64,000 nucleotides of DNA. It comes from DATAZK01 sp963731205. Its GTDB lineage: Bacteria > Actinomycetota > Actinomycetes > Frankiales > Frankiaceae. The position numbers and the translations under genes were made by a program. Every line of letters begins with the position of its first letter. Position 1 is the first letter of the stretch. The stretch is from NCBI GenBank assembly GCA_963731205.1, contig CAVSUJ010000001.1:434001-498000 (forward strand). Direction: 5' to 3'. A model generated the notes under the pieces. That model was not told the origin of the DNA, searched no databases, and saw only the letters and a program-made list of their open reading frames with translations. Below are positions 16,741 through 27,612 of this stretch, one piece after another.

Positions 16741-18492
16741 GTGACCGTCACGACTCCGAGCACCGCAGCGGCGCGAGCCGCCGCCACGCTCGTCGAGTCG
16801 GGCAGCCCTACAGCTCAGCCCACATCCAGCAGCCGCGGCGATGCCCCCACCCCGCGGCGGCGAGGAGCCCGGCGCTTCGTCCCGACCCGGCGCGCGCTTG
16901 CGGCAGCTGTGGCGGGGCTGGTGACATGCGGCGCGTTCCCCCCGTGGGGCTGGTGGCCGCTCGCTTTCGTCGGCGTCGCCGCACTGGCGCTCGTGGTGCG
17001 GGGCCGGCGCTGCAAGGCCGCCTACGGGCTCGGGATCGCTTATGCGCTCGGCTTTCTGCTGCCGTTACTGGTGTGGAGCAAGGTCGCCGGCGTCGACGCC
17101 TGGGTGATCCTCACGATCAGCCAGAGCCTGCTGCTGGCGATCATCGGGCCGCTGTCCGTGCTCGCCCAGCGGCGCCGCTTCGCGCCCCTGTGGATCGCCG
17201 GCGCGTGGATGGTCGAAGAGGCGATACGCGACCGGGTCCCCTTCGGCGGCTTCCCCTGGGGTCGGCTCGCGTTCAGCCAGAGCGACAGCCCGCTGACGGC
17301 GCTGGCCGCCTGGGGCGGAGCGCCGCTGCTGAGCTTCGCCGTCGCTCTCGGCGGCGGATTGCTCGTGGTGGCGGTCCGCGGGTTGCGGGCTTCGAGCGCG
17401 GGTCCCCGCGCCGGCTTCACCGCCGGAGCCGCCCTCGCCGGCCTGCTGGCGATCACGTTCGGGCCGCTGCTGATCCCGCGGCCGACCGCCGCTCAGCGCG
17501 GCAATGCCGTGGTCGCCGCCATCCAGGGTGACGTCCCGCGTACCGGGCTGGACGCGCTGGGCCAGAAGCGCGCCGTGACGCGTAACCACGTCGCCGAGAC
17601 CGAGCGGCTGGCCGCCGAGGTGAAGGCGGGGAAGGTTCCTGCCCCCGATCTCGTGCTCTGGCCGGAGAACTCCTCCGATCTCGATCCGTTCAAGGACGCC
17701 ACTGCCGCCCAACTGCTGGACACCGCCTCAGCGGCGATCGGGCGTCCGATCCTGGTGGGCGCCGTTCTCGACGGTCCCGGCACCGGTCACGTCCGCAACA
17801 CCGGCCTGCTCTGGGGTCCGAAGGGCTATCTCGGCCAGATGTACGTCAAGCGCCATCCGGTGCCGTTCGCCGAGTACCTGCCGGGGCGGGCGATCATCCA
17901 GAAGATCGTCACCCGCTACGCGCACGATCAGCCCAACGACTTCCTCGCCGGCAAGACCGCCGGCCTCTTCACGATCCAGGGTCCGAAGCAGACGTACCGG
18001 CTCGGTGACGTGATCTGCTTCGAGGTGGCTTACGACGGCCTCGTGCGCTCCGTGGTGGAAAAGGGCGCCCAGCTGATCGTGGTGCAGACCAACAACGCCA
18101 GTTTCGGGCGCTCCGGAGAGACTTATCAGCAGCTGGCGATGGGCCGGATCCGCGCGGTCGAGCACGGGCGCACGGTCGTCGTCGCTGCGACCAGCGGGCT
18201 GAGCGCGATCATCAGCCCCAACGGCTCGCTGCTCGAGCGCAGCAGCCTGTTCACCCCGCAGGCGCTGGTCACCTCGGTGCCGCTGCGCACGTCATTGACC
18301 CTGGCGGACCGCCTCGGCGGCTGGACCGAGCTGGTGCTGGTCGTGCTCGGAGCGCTCGGCCTGCTGTCGGTGATCCAGTGGCGCAACACGCGCGGCTACC
18401 GTGTGGTCGGCCGGCGCTTCGCGAAGGGCGAGCCCGCGACAGCAGGCGGATCGGGATGCGACGAAGGAGAAGGCCTCAGCAGTGAGCACTGA
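16741..18492 (+). CDS. lnt: Apolipoprotein N-acyltransferase
   Basis: 583 residues from the GTG at 16741, chosen because GGCAGGAT lies upstream; an ATG at 16627 has no ribosome site. A low-complexity Ala/Ser/Thr N-terminus leads to about six membrane helices and then a nitrilase-like domain with catalytic Glu in LWPENSSDLD, the RHPVPFAEYLPGR lysine region and the catalytic Cys in DVICFEVAYD. The enzyme N-acylates the lipid-modified cysteine of lipoproteins on the outer face of the membrane. The stop overlaps the next gene by 11 bp. In M. tuberculosis the two activities are fused in Ppm1; here they are separate. Confidence 0.93.
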   Translation: MTVTTPSTAAARAAATLVESGSPTAQPTSSSRGDAPTPRRRGARRFVPTRRALAAAVAGLVTCGAFPPWGWWPLAFVGVAALALVVRGRRCKAAYGLGIAYALGFLLPLLVWSKVAGVDAWVILTISQSLLLAIIGPLSVLAQRRRFAPLWIAGAWMVEEAIRDRVPFGGFPWGRLAFSQSDSPLTALAAWGGAPLLSFAVALGGGLLVVAVRGLRASSAGPRAGFTAGAALAGLLAITFGPLLIPRPTAAQRGNAVVAAIQGDVPRTGLDALGQKRAVTRNHVAETERLAAEVKAGKVPAPDLVLWPENSSDLDPFKDATAAQLLDTASAAIGRPILVGAVLDGPGTGHVRNTGLLWGPKGYLGQMYVKRHPVPFAEYLPGRAIIQKIVTRYAHDQPNDFLAGKTAGLFTIQGPKQTYRLGDVICFEVAYDGLVRSVVEKGAQLIVVQTNNASFGRSGETYQQLAMGRIRAVEHGRTVVVAATSGLSAIISPNGSLLERSSLFTPQALVTSVPLRTSLTLADRLGGWTELVLVVLGALGLLSVIQWRNTRGYRVVGRRFAKGEPATAGGSGCDEGEGLSSEH

Positions 18493-19333
18493 GCGGGTGC
18501 TGGTCTGCATCCCGACCTACAACGAGCGCGACAACCTGCCGTCGACCTTGAGCCGGCTGCGGGCGGCGTGCCCTGACGCCGACGTCCTCGTGATCGATGA
18601 CGGCAGCCCCGACGGCACCGGCAAGATCGCCGACGAAGCAGCAGTCGAGGACCCGAAGGTGCACGTGCTGCACCGAACGGAGAAGTCCGGCCTCGGGACG
18701 GCATACGTCAAGGGTTTCGGCTGGGGGCTCGATCGCGGCTTCGACGTTCTGGTCGAGATGGACGCCGACGGATCACACCAGCCCGAGGAACTGCCGCGGC
18801 TGCTCGAGGCACTGCAGCCGGACGCGTCCGGCCGCCGCGCCGACGTGGTACTCGGCTCCCGCTACGTCGACGGCGGTGTGGTGCGTAACTGGCCGAATCG
18901 ACGGTTGCTGCTCTCACGCGGCGGTAACGCCTATGTGCGCATCGCGCTCGGGCTGCCGTTGCGCGACGCGACCGGCGGGTTCCGCGCCTACCGCAGCGTC
19001 GTACTTCGCCATCTGCCGTTGGGCGACGTCGCGTCGCAGGGCTACTGCTTCCAGGTCGACCTGGTCTGGCAGGCCTGGCGCGCCGGTTACCGGGTCGTCG
19101 AGGTGCCGATCACGTTCGTCGAGCGGGCGATCGGCGAGTCGAAGATGAGCAATTCCATCGTGGCCGAAGCGCTGTGGCGGGTGACCTGGTGGGGCCTTCG
19201 CACCGGTCCCCGCGGCCGTCGCCAGGGGGTACTCGCCCCGGATGAGGCACCGGCGGACGAGCCGGTGTCGGACACGAAAAATCCCCCGCCGTCCCGAGGG
19301 ACGACGGGGGAAGGTACTGCTCGGCGGCGCTGA
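18482..19333 (+). CDS. ppm1: Polyprenol-monophosphomannose synthase (GT2, Dpm1/Ppm family)
   Basis: 283 residues from the GTG at 18482, inside the lnt end. IPTYNERDNL starts the GT-A fold, VIDDGSPDGTG and VEMDADGSHQP give the nucleotide- and metal-binding Asp residues, and ATGGFRAYR follows. The enzyme moves mannose from GDP-mannose to polyprenyl phosphate for lipomannan and protein mannosylation. There are no membrane helices, so it probably works docked to Lnt. The last 20 codons run through the hairpin that terminates the opposite rbpA gene, giving a Pro/Gly/Arg-rich tail of little likely function. Confidence 0.92.
   Translation: MSTERVLVCIPTYNERDNLPSTLSRLRAACPDADVLVIDDGSPDGTGKIADEAAVEDPKVHVLHRTEKSGLGTAYVKGFGWGLDRGFDVLVEMDADGSHQPEELPRLLEALQPDASGRRADVVLGSRYVDGGVVRNWPNRRLLLSRGGNAYVRIALGLPLRDATGGFRAYRSVVLRHLPLGDVASQGYCFQVDLVWQAWRAGYRVVEVPITFVERAIGESKMSNSIVAEALWRVTWWGLRTGPRGRRQGVLAPDEAPADEPVSDTKNPPPSRGTTGEGTARRR
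19277..19312 (-). terminator. Rho-independent terminator of rbpA
   Basis: Read on the minus strand, a stem of about 14 bp (CCCCCGTCGTCCC side against GGGACGGCGGGGG, one mismatch) with a 4-base loop is followed directly by TTTTT. It lies about 50 bp after the rbpA stop and inside the 3' coding end of ppm1 on the other strand. Confidence 0.85.
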
Positions 19334-19359
19334 GCCGCCTTGATCCGTCCGGTGAGAGC

Positions 19360-19713
19360 TCAGGCGCTCTTGCGCGCCGCGCTCTGCTTCTCGCGAAGCA
19401 CCGCCAGCCTCTCGGCCAGCACCTCTTCGAGATCCTCTGTGGTGCGGCGCTCCATGAGCATGTCCCAGTGAGTACGCGCCGGCTTGGTCTTCTTCGGCTC
19501 GGGGCGCTCACCGTCGACCAGGAGTGCCTCCCGCCCACAGACCTTGCACTCCCAGACGGCGGGAACGTCGGCCTCGGCCGCAAAAGGCATGCTGAAACGG
19601 TGACCGCTACCGCAGTCGTACGTCACCGACTGGCGAGCCGCCATTTCGGCGCCCCGGTCGGTCTCGTACGAAACGGTCCCGAGTCGGCTGCCGCGCAAGA
19701 CCCGCTCGCCCAT
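19360..19713 (-). CDS. rbpA: RNA polymerase-binding protein RbpA
   Basis: 117 residues from the ATG at 19713, chosen for the AAGGGA site upstream and the family start GERVLRGSRLG. The core domain carries YDCGSGHRFSMPF and WECKVCG, the Cys residues of the small zinc-ribbon-like fold. The sigma-interaction region is ARTHWDMLMERRTTEDLEEV. RbpA binds RNA polymerase and principal sigma factors and stabilises open complexes; it is restricted to Actinobacteria. A candidate ECF-sigma promoter and an intrinsic terminator frame it as a single-gene transcript. Confidence 0.95.
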   Translation of the reverse strand: MGERVLRGSRLGTVSYETDRGAEMAARQSVTYDCGSGHRFSMPFAAEADVPAVWECKVCGREALLVDGERPEPKKTKPARTHWDMLMERRTTEDLEEVLAERLAVLREKQSAARKSA

Positions 19714-19774
19714 CGATGGTCCCTTCGTCATTCACGCAGTGAGAAGACAGCGCGTGATCTGCTTCGTTGGATTC

Positions 19775-19801
19775 AACGCCAGCAACCCTTGAGACGTTCC
19801 C
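19775..19801 (-). promoter_or_regulatory. SigR/SigH-like ECF promoter for rbpA
   Basis: On the minus strand GGGAAC (complement at 19796-19801), 18 bases and GTT (complement at 19775-19777) match the GGGAAT-N18-GTT form of disulfide-stress ECF sigma promoters. It lies 62 bp upstream of the rbpA start. In Streptomyces rbpA is a known SigR target. Confidence 0.6.
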
Positions 19802-19826
19802 GTCCTATGGTCGTCGTAACAAAGGT

Positions 19827-20228
19827 GTGATATTGAGCCCGTCCCTGAGATTTCCATTGCGTTTTGACCAGGCTCTCACCCGGAGCGCCGTTCCGCTGGG
19901 TGCGGCACGCGCCTTGGTGGGAGCAGTTGTGCTGGCCAGGCCAACTGTGCTCGCGAAGACCCTGGGTGTCGACTCCATTACGGCCGAGCGCACCGCCTGG
20001 ATCGCCCGGTTTTTCGCCGGACGTGATTTCGCTCTCGGAGTCGGCTCCGCCGGCGGCAGCCGCGGTTGTCAGGTGGCGTCGTGCGCGGCCGACGTCGGCG
20101 ATCTGGCGGCCGTGCTGCTCGCCGTGCGCTCCAAGCACGTCCGGCCGCTGCCCGGACTTCTCGTGGCCTTGGTCGCGGGCGGTGCGGCCGTCGGCGGGGG
20201 AGCCGGCCTCATGGTCACAAGGGAATGA
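19827..20228 (+). CDS. Small integral membrane protein, unknown function
   Basis: 133 residues from a GTG at 19827; a start at 19767 would add 20 poorly coding residues. It shows about three hydrophobic segments: AARALVGAVVLARPTVLAKT, ADVGDLAAVLLAVRS and LLVALVAGGAAVGGGAGL. The pattern resembles small membrane proteins annotated DUF4267-like, but I cannot confirm the family. The ribosome site is weak. It is divergent from rbpA, and its 5' end overlaps the rbpA promoter region. Confidence 0.55.
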   Translation: MILSPSLRFPLRFDQALTRSAVPLGAARALVGAVVLARPTVLAKTLGVDSITAERTAWIARFFAGRDFALGVGSAGGSRGCQVASCAADVGDLAAVLLAVRSKHVRPLPGLLVALVAGGAAVGGGAGLMVTRE

Positions 20229-20263
20229 CAAACGCGCGGCGTTGAGCGAACTCCCAGCAAGCG

Positions 20264-21253
20264 GTGGGTAACGTTTCGCCTGTGGCAACGACCGAAACCG
20301 GTGGCCACCCGACCCAGGATGACGTTTCGGCGCCGGCAGCAGATTCAGCCCGGCAGCTGACCGTGACCGAGCCGGCGGGGGAGCAGCCGAAAGCCGGAAA
20401 CCCCGGCCGCTCCGGTGTCGTCGCGAGGGCGCAGCTGGCCGGCGGCGGCAAGCCGGTTCGCAAGATCCACTGGTGGTTCGAGATCCTGCTCGGCGTCCTC
20501 GGCTACTACATCTACGCCGAGGCCCGCGAGCTGCACGGGCTGCACCCCAACGGGCAGAAGGCGCTGGCCACGCGCCACGGCCGGGACCTTTTCAACTTCG
20601 AGAAATGGCTCCACGTCGACTGGGAAAAGGGGCTGCAGCACAATCTGCTGCCCTACAAGGGGTTTCTTCAGGTCGTCGGCGGCTTCTACGGCGGCGCCCA
20701 TTTCGTGGTGACGATCGGCGTGCTGCTCTGGCTGCTGTTCAAGCGTCCGCAGTTCTACCGGTTCTGGCGCACCGTGCTTTTTGTCCTGACCATGGTCGCC
20801 GTCGGGATCTTCGCGCTCTACCCGGCTGAGCCGCCGCGCACGCTGAAAGACGCGTCCGGCCACACGATCACCGTCGACACGCTGTCCAAGATCGGCGGGC
20901 TGTGGAACTACAACCACGGGGTCGTCGAGCACATCAGTGACCCGTTCGCCCCGATGCCGAGCCTTCACCTGGGCTGGTCGACCTGGGTGGCCCTTGCCCT
21001 CTGGTTCACCCTGCCGGCCCTGACCTGGCGTCGCCGGCTGGCGATCGGTCTTTATCCGCTGGCGGTCTACTTCACCGTCATCGTCACCGGAACGCACTTC
21101 GTCATCGACGGTGTGGCCGGCATTGCTCTCACCTCGGTGGTGGTCTTCCTGAGCGCCCATGTGGTGCTCTGGTGGCGAAGGCGGCGATTGCTCCGTTCGG
21201 GTGGCCCACCGGTTTCGAGGTTGACCCCGGCTACTGAGGCCCCGAAGGACTAA
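20264..21253 (+). CDS. PAP2 superfamily membrane phosphatase/phosphotransferase
   Basis: 329 residues. A hydrophilic N-terminus of about 65 residues is followed by six membrane helices. The PAP2 catalytic elements are PSLHLGW (phosphatase motif 2, His) and GTHFVIDGVAG (motif 3, His and Asp); motif 1 is weak. The inositol-phosphoceramide-synthase-like arrangement (SLHLGW, GTHFVID) suggests transfer or removal of a phosphate head group on a lipid at the outer membrane face. A GTG at 20282 is an alternative start. It stands alone between a small membrane gene and an NlpC/P60 hydrolase. Confidence 0.82.
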   Translation: MGNVSPVATTETGGHPTQDDVSAPAADSARQLTVTEPAGEQPKAGNPGRSGVVARAQLAGGGKPVRKIHWWFEILLGVLGYYIYAEARELHGLHPNGQKALATRHGRDLFNFEKWLHVDWEKGLQHNLLPYKGFLQVVGGFYGGAHFVVTIGVLLWLLFKRPQFYRFWRTVLFVLTMVAVGIFALYPAEPPRTLKDASGHTITVDTLSKIGGLWNYNHGVVEHISDPFAPMPSLHLGWSTWVALALWFTLPALTWRRRLAIGLYPLAVYFTVIVTGTHFVIDGVAGIALTSVVVFLSAHVVLWWRRRRLLRSGGPPVSRLTPATEAPKD

Positions 21254-21308
21254 GGGCAGGCGCCGCCACTGGGCGCTCGCCACATGCCGGTGCTCCGCAC
21301 CCCTGCGT

Positions 21309-22034
21309 GTGTCCTACGCAGAGGCCGGAGATGGTGTGCGAACTCGTATCCGGGAATCTGTCGCAGGACTGCTGGCGACCCTTCTGGCGAGCCTGCTGCT
21401 GCTCCTCGCGCTCCCCGTTGCGGGCGCGTCCGCCGCTTCGGTCGTCCTTCGCCAGGGTGCGCGGGGCTCGGCCGTCGTCGTGCTGCAGCGAGATCTGCAC
21501 ATCCCCGCCGACGGCGATTTCGGGCCGCAGACCCGCCGCGCCGTCATCTCCTTCCAGCATCGCCACCATCTGAGTGCCGACGGCGTGGTCGGGGCCCGCA
21601 CCTGGGCTGCGCTGGGCGGTGCGCCCCGGGTCAGCACCCCCATCCATTCGGTCGGCGTGGCACATCCGGCTCCCGGCTACGGCATCTCCTCGTCAGTGGA
21701 GACGCAGGCCGTCTTCCTGGCCGCGGCGCAGCGGGGCAAGCCCTACCGCTGGGCTGCCGCCGGTCCCAACGCGTTCGACTGCTCGGGGCTGGTGCAGTAC
21801 GTCTACAAACGGCTCGGGGTCCTGCTGCCGCGCACCACCTACGCGCAGTACGCCGCAGCCCTGCACATCCCGCGCTCGCAAATGCGTCCCGGTGATCTGA
21901 TCTTTCTCGACGGCCTCGGCCACGTCGGGATCTACGCCGGCTTCGGCTTCATCTGGCACGCGCCGCACACCGGCGACCACGTTCGGCTCTCCCTGATCTG
22001 GGACAAGCACTACCTGGTTGCCCGGCCCCGCTAG
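21309..22034 (+). CDS. Secreted NlpC/P60 peptidoglycan hydrolase with PG-binding domain
   Basis: 241 residues: a signal sequence (hydrophobic run LLATLLASLLLLLALPVAG ending AASA), a PG_binding_1 domain (residues ~45-100, VLQRDLHIPADGDFGPQTR and GVVGARTW) and an NlpC/P60 domain with catalytic Cys in FDCSGLVQYVY, His in GHVGIYAG and the third polar residue His in IWHAP. It cleaves stem peptides, usually D-Glu-DAP bonds, during cell-wall remodelling. GTG start at 21309. No c-di-AMP riboswitch, common before such genes, fits in the 55-bp upstream gap. Confidence 0.92.
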   Translation: MSYAEAGDGVRTRIRESVAGLLATLLASLLLLLALPVAGASAASVVLRQGARGSAVVVLQRDLHIPADGDFGPQTRRAVISFQHRHHLSADGVVGARTWAALGGAPRVSTPIHSVGVAHPAPGYGISSSVETQAVFLAAAQRGKPYRWAAAGPNAFDCSGLVQYVYKRLGVLLPRTTYAQYAAALHIPRSQMRPGDLIFLDGLGHVGIYAGFGFIWHAPHTGDHVRLSLIWDKHYLVARPR

Positions 22035-22091
22035 GGACGCTCCGGGCTCCGCAGCGCAGCAGCGCCGCGCGGGTGTGGCACGATTTCCCAG

Positions 22092-22541
22092 ATGTCCAGC
22101 AGCCCGGCCGACGCCACGCACTTGCGGGACCTCGCGCTGCTGCGCCGCGTCCGCGACCGGATGGACCGCGAGTACGCGATGCCGTTGGACGTCGAGTCCC
22201 TGGCCCGCGGGGTGCACATGTCTGCCGGCCACTTGAGCCGCGAGTTTCGCCGGGCGTACGGCGAATCCCCCTATGGCTACCTGATGACCCGGCGGATCGA
22301 ACGAGCGATGGCATTGCTGCGCCGCGGCGACCTCAGCGTCACCGACGTGTGTTTCGCCGTCGGCTGCTCATCCTTGGGCACCTTCAGCACCCGCTTCACC
22401 GAGCTCGTCGGAGTGGCGCCGAGCGTCTACCGGCGTGAGGCTGGCCGCGCGACCGCCGGGATGCCGTCGTGCGTCGCCAAGCAGGTCACCAGACCGATCA
22501 GGAATCAAGAAGCACCCCGACACCAGCCGCACTTAGCCTGA
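22092..22541 (+). CDS. AraC family transcriptional regulator (DNA-binding domain only)
   Basis: 149 residues consisting almost entirely of the two helix-turn-helix units: LDVESLARGVHMSAGHLSRE, then SVTDVCFAVGCSSLGTFSTR and the family signature FTELVGVAPSVYRR. There is no separate ligand domain, so it may read a signal through a partner or concentration alone. The last 30 residues are basic and unstructured. It lies 5 bp upstream of a glyoxalase-like gene, a very common pairing in actinobacteria, and probably controls it. Confidence 0.92.
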   Translation: MSSSPADATHLRDLALLRRVRDRMDREYAMPLDVESLARGVHMSAGHLSREFRRAYGESPYGYLMTRRIERAMALLRRGDLSVTDVCFAVGCSSLGTFSTRFTELVGVAPSVYRREAGRATAGMPSCVAKQVTRPIRNQEAPRHQPHLA

Positions 22542-22546
22542 CCGAT

Positions 22547-22969
22547 ATGGACAACACCGCAGGGCTATCGATCTTCTCGGCTTTCCTGCCGCACAACGAT
22601 CCCGCCGCATCCATCGCGTTCTACCGCGACGTCCTGGGCTTCGAGATCCGCAACGACGTCGGCTACAACGGCCAGCACTGGATCACCGTCGGGCCCGCCG
22701 GCCAGCCCGGCATGTCTCTCGTCCTGTACCCGCCCGGCGCCGACCCCGGAGTCACCGAGGACGAGCGGCGCACCATCCAGCAGATGATGGCGAAGGGGAC
22801 CTTCGCGATGCTGACCATGGCCTCCGCCGATCTCGACGCCGCCTTCGAGAAGCTTCAAGCAAGTGACGCGGAGATCGTTCAGGAGCCGACGGATCAGCCC
22901 TACGGCATCCGCGACTGCGCCATCCGCGATCCGGCGGGCAACCTCATCCGCATCAACCAGTTCGGCTGA
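22547..22969 (+). CDS. VOC superfamily (glyoxalase/bleomycin-resistance-like) protein
   Basis: 140 residues from the ATG at 22547. It shows paired beta-alpha-beta-beta-beta modules: NDPAASIAFYRDVLGFEIRND, then FEKLQASDAEIVQEPTDQPYGIRDCAIRDPAGNLIRI. The usual last metal-ligand Glu position reads Arg (NLIRI), so metal binding may be altered. The family covers isomerases, dioxygenases and drug-binding proteins; the substrate is unknown. It is cotranscribed with the AraC regulator and lies upstream of a UvrA-like ATPase. Confidence 0.88.
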   Translation: MDNTAGLSIFSAFLPHNDPAASIAFYRDVLGFEIRNDVGYNGQHWITVGPAGQPGMSLVLYPPGADPGVTEDERRTIQQMMAKGTFAMLTMASADLDAAFEKLQASDAEIVQEPTDQPYGIRDCAIRDPAGNLIRINQFG

Positions 22970-23099
22970 GCCGCCTCGATGGCTGCCGAGCCACGCTCCC
23001 GTGCCCAGCGGCGGCGTGACACCGAGTACCGGCTCAGCTGATGCGCGATGGCCAGTGGCTGCCGTGACCGCCTCGGCGACAGTCGGGGAGACTGAGTAG

Positions 23100-25471
<2,372 letters not shown>

Positions 25472-25482
<11 letters not shown>

Positions 25483-26380
25483 CGAGCCTGACCAGGCCGA
25501 GCGCGCTCGTCAGTCGTTCGAGGTCCCCCGGGGCCGCCTCGAGCAGAGGGAGCCGCATCGACGGGTGCGGGATGACGCCGAGCGTCGCCAACGCAGCCTT
25601 GGCCATGATGGCGCCCTGCGAGGTGCGCATGATCACGTCGGTCAGGGGGAGCAGTGAGCCCTGGATTTCCCTTGCTGCTACGAGGTTTTCGCTGCGCACG
25701 GCGTGAATGAGTTCGGCGACGCGCTCGGCGGCGACGTTGCCGATCACGCTCACGACTCCGGAGGCGCCGCATGCCAGGTAGGGCAGGTTGAGTTCGTCGA
25801 TTCCGCAGTAATAAGCGAGCGACGTCTCGGCCATCACGCTCATCGCCTCGAAGAGGTCGCCCTTGGCGTCCTTGACCGCCCGGATGCGCGGATGTCTTGA
25901 AAGTTGCACGAGTGTAGTTTTTGCGATCGGCGTGCCGGTGCGGGCCGGGACGTCGTAGAGCATGAGGGGGAGTTCGGTGGCATCGGCGATGGCGAGGAAG
26001 TGCGCAACGAGTCCGGCTTGCGTTGGCCTGGAGTAGTACGGGCAGACCACCAGCAGCGCATCTGCGCCGGCCGATTCCGCGTCACGGGCGCGCCGAATGC
26101 TGGCCGCCGTGTCGTACGTACCGATGCCGGCGATGACCCGGGCCCGGCCCTTCGCCCGGGCGCCCACCACACGCATCAGCGAGATCGCTTCGGCCTCGGT
26201 GAGGGTGGGCGACTCCCCGGTCGTTCCGCCGACGAGGATGCCGTCGCAGCCGTTGGCCAGCAGATGATCCACGAGGCTGAGGAGCCCGATTTCGCTGACG
26301 CTGCCGTCAGTTTCCATCGGCGTCACCATCGCGACCACGTTGGAACCGAACAGCCGTTCCGCAGCAAGATGAGTGCTCAT
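25472..26380 (-). CDS. dapA: 4-hydroxy-tetrahydrodipicolinate synthase family protein
   Basis: 302 residues from the ATG at 26380. All DapA landmarks are present: GGTTGES (Thr-Thr), LYDVPARTG (Tyr133/Arg138 equivalents) and AVKDAKGD with the Schiff-base Lys. It condenses pyruvate with aspartate semialdehyde in lysine/DAP synthesis. It is not next to dapB and instead lies divergent from a LysR gene, so a related pyruvate aldolase role is possible. Its stop overlaps the end of the convergent UvrA-like gene by 11 bp. Confidence 0.85.
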
Positions 26381-26452
26381 GAGTCCAGCATGGGGAACGA
26401 AATACTCATGGTCCAGCGATGCTTTCTTGCCGGTATTGCGTAATCTAGCTAC

Positions 26453-27355
26453 ATGATCGACATTGCGGCGTTGCAGTCCCTGCACTCGGTGGCGACGCTC
26501 GGGACGCTGGCCCGTGCAGCCGACGAGCTCGGGTACACCGCCTCTGCGGTGTCGCAGCAGATCAAGCGGCTGGAACGGCAGGTCGGGGTGCCTTTGCTGG
26601 CGGCAGCCGGCCGTGGCGTGGTGCTGACTCCGGCGGGAAAGGCCATTGTCGATTCCACGCCCGACGTGTTCCAAGCACTGGAGCGTTGCGCCGAGGCGGC
26701 CCGGTCGGTCGCCGAGGGGGCACCACGCGGAGACCTTCATGTGTCGGCATTTTCGACCGGCATCCGTGGACTGCTGGCGCCCCTGGTGCGCCCCTTGTCG
26801 GCGCAATGTCCACAGCTACGGCTGCGCATCACGGAGCAGGATCCGGCTGAGGCCGTCCGGAGTGTCGAGGCCGGCACGGCAGATCTGGCGCTGGTGCACG
26901 ACGCTGACGGTCTCCCGGCGCCGCTGCCGTCATCTTTGACCCAGCGCCACGTCCACACCGACGTGGGCGATGTCGTCATGACGCGGTCGCACCCGTTGGC
27001 GGCACTCGACCGGCCGCTCACGAGCCGCGATCTGGCGGGCTATCAGTGGGTGACGAGCCCGCCTGGCACGGTGTGTCAGCTGTGGTTCCGGCGGCTGTTC
27101 GCGCAGTCGCCGCAGGACCCCGACGTTCGTCACCTGGTGGACGATTTCGCCACTCAGCTGGCGCTGGTCGCGTCAGGTGAGGTCATCGCGCTGATTCCCA
27201 GGCTTGCCCGGCCGGCGCTGGGTAAACGGCTGACTTCGCGGCCGCTGCGCCGCCGGCCGACGCGTGACGTACACGCGGTGTGGCGTCGTAGCGCTGATGC
27301 CAGCCCGGCGATCCAGGTCGTGGTGACAGCGCTCCTCTCCGGTACGACCAGCTGA
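26453..27355 (+). CDS. LysR family transcriptional regulator
   Basis: 300 residues: an N-terminal winged helix (LQSLHSVATLGTLARAADEL and YTASAVSQQIKRLE) and a periplasmic-binding-like effector domain. It is divergent from dapA with 72 bp between the starts. LysR regulators usually control the divergent gene and themselves, so dapA is the likely target. The intergenic TATTGCGTAAT segment has the T-N11-A style dyad expected of such sites, though this is a weak signal. Confidence 0.93.
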   Translation: MIDIAALQSLHSVATLGTLARAADELGYTASAVSQQIKRLERQVGVPLLAAAGRGVVLTPAGKAIVDSTPDVFQALERCAEAARSVAEGAPRGDLHVSAFSTGIRGLLAPLVRPLSAQCPQLRLRITEQDPAEAVRSVEAGTADLALVHDADGLPAPLPSSLTQRHVHTDVGDVVMTRSHPLAALDRPLTSRDLAGYQWVTSPPGTVCQLWFRRLFAQSPQDPDVRHLVDDFATQLALVASGEVIALIPRLARPALGKRLTSRPLRRRPTRDVHAVWRRSADASPAIQVVVTALLSGTTS

Positions 27356-27360
27356 TATGG

Positions 27361-27390
27361 CTTTACGCCGATAATCGACATTATGTAAAG
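27361..27390. promoter_or_regulatory. AT-rich palindromic operator candidate
   Basis: CTTTAC ... ATAAT-CGAC-ATTAT-GTAAAG: the inner arms ATAAT/ATTAT are perfect inverted repeats and the outer CTTTAC/GTAAAG pair is slightly offset. It is a conspicuously AT-rich spot in GC-rich DNA, right after the LysR stop and 220 bp upstream of the ankyrin gene. It is most likely a promoter/operator for the ankyrin-hydrolase pair. Confidence 0.5.
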
Positions 27391-27561
27391 TCGGACTGGA
27401 AGGGGTCGGCAGGCGCCTGCTGAGCTGCTCCCCCCGGGCTCGGCCCGCCGCGGTGACGAGTGGCGCCGAGTTAAGATTGGCGACGGCGTTGCAGGATCGC
27501 CACCGGGTCCGCGGAAAGGGCTGAGCCCACCTGTAGAGCAAGGAACGTGACTCTCGCAGCC

Positions 27562-27608
27562 ACCTCCTTTCGCCCCGTCACGCGGACCACGGGGACGCGA
27601 AAGGAGGT
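27562..27608 (+). promoter_or_regulatory. Hairpin that sequesters the Shine-Dalgarno of the ankyrin gene
   Basis: ACCTCCTTTCG at 27562-27572 is the exact complement of CGAAAGGAGGT at 27598-27608, which contains the ribosome binding site of the ATG at 27613. Inside, CCCCGT (27573-27578) pairs with ACGGGG (27589-27594) around a 10-base loop with a 3-base bulge. In the folded state the start would be closed. Confidence 0.7.
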
Positions 27609-27612
27609 CGCC

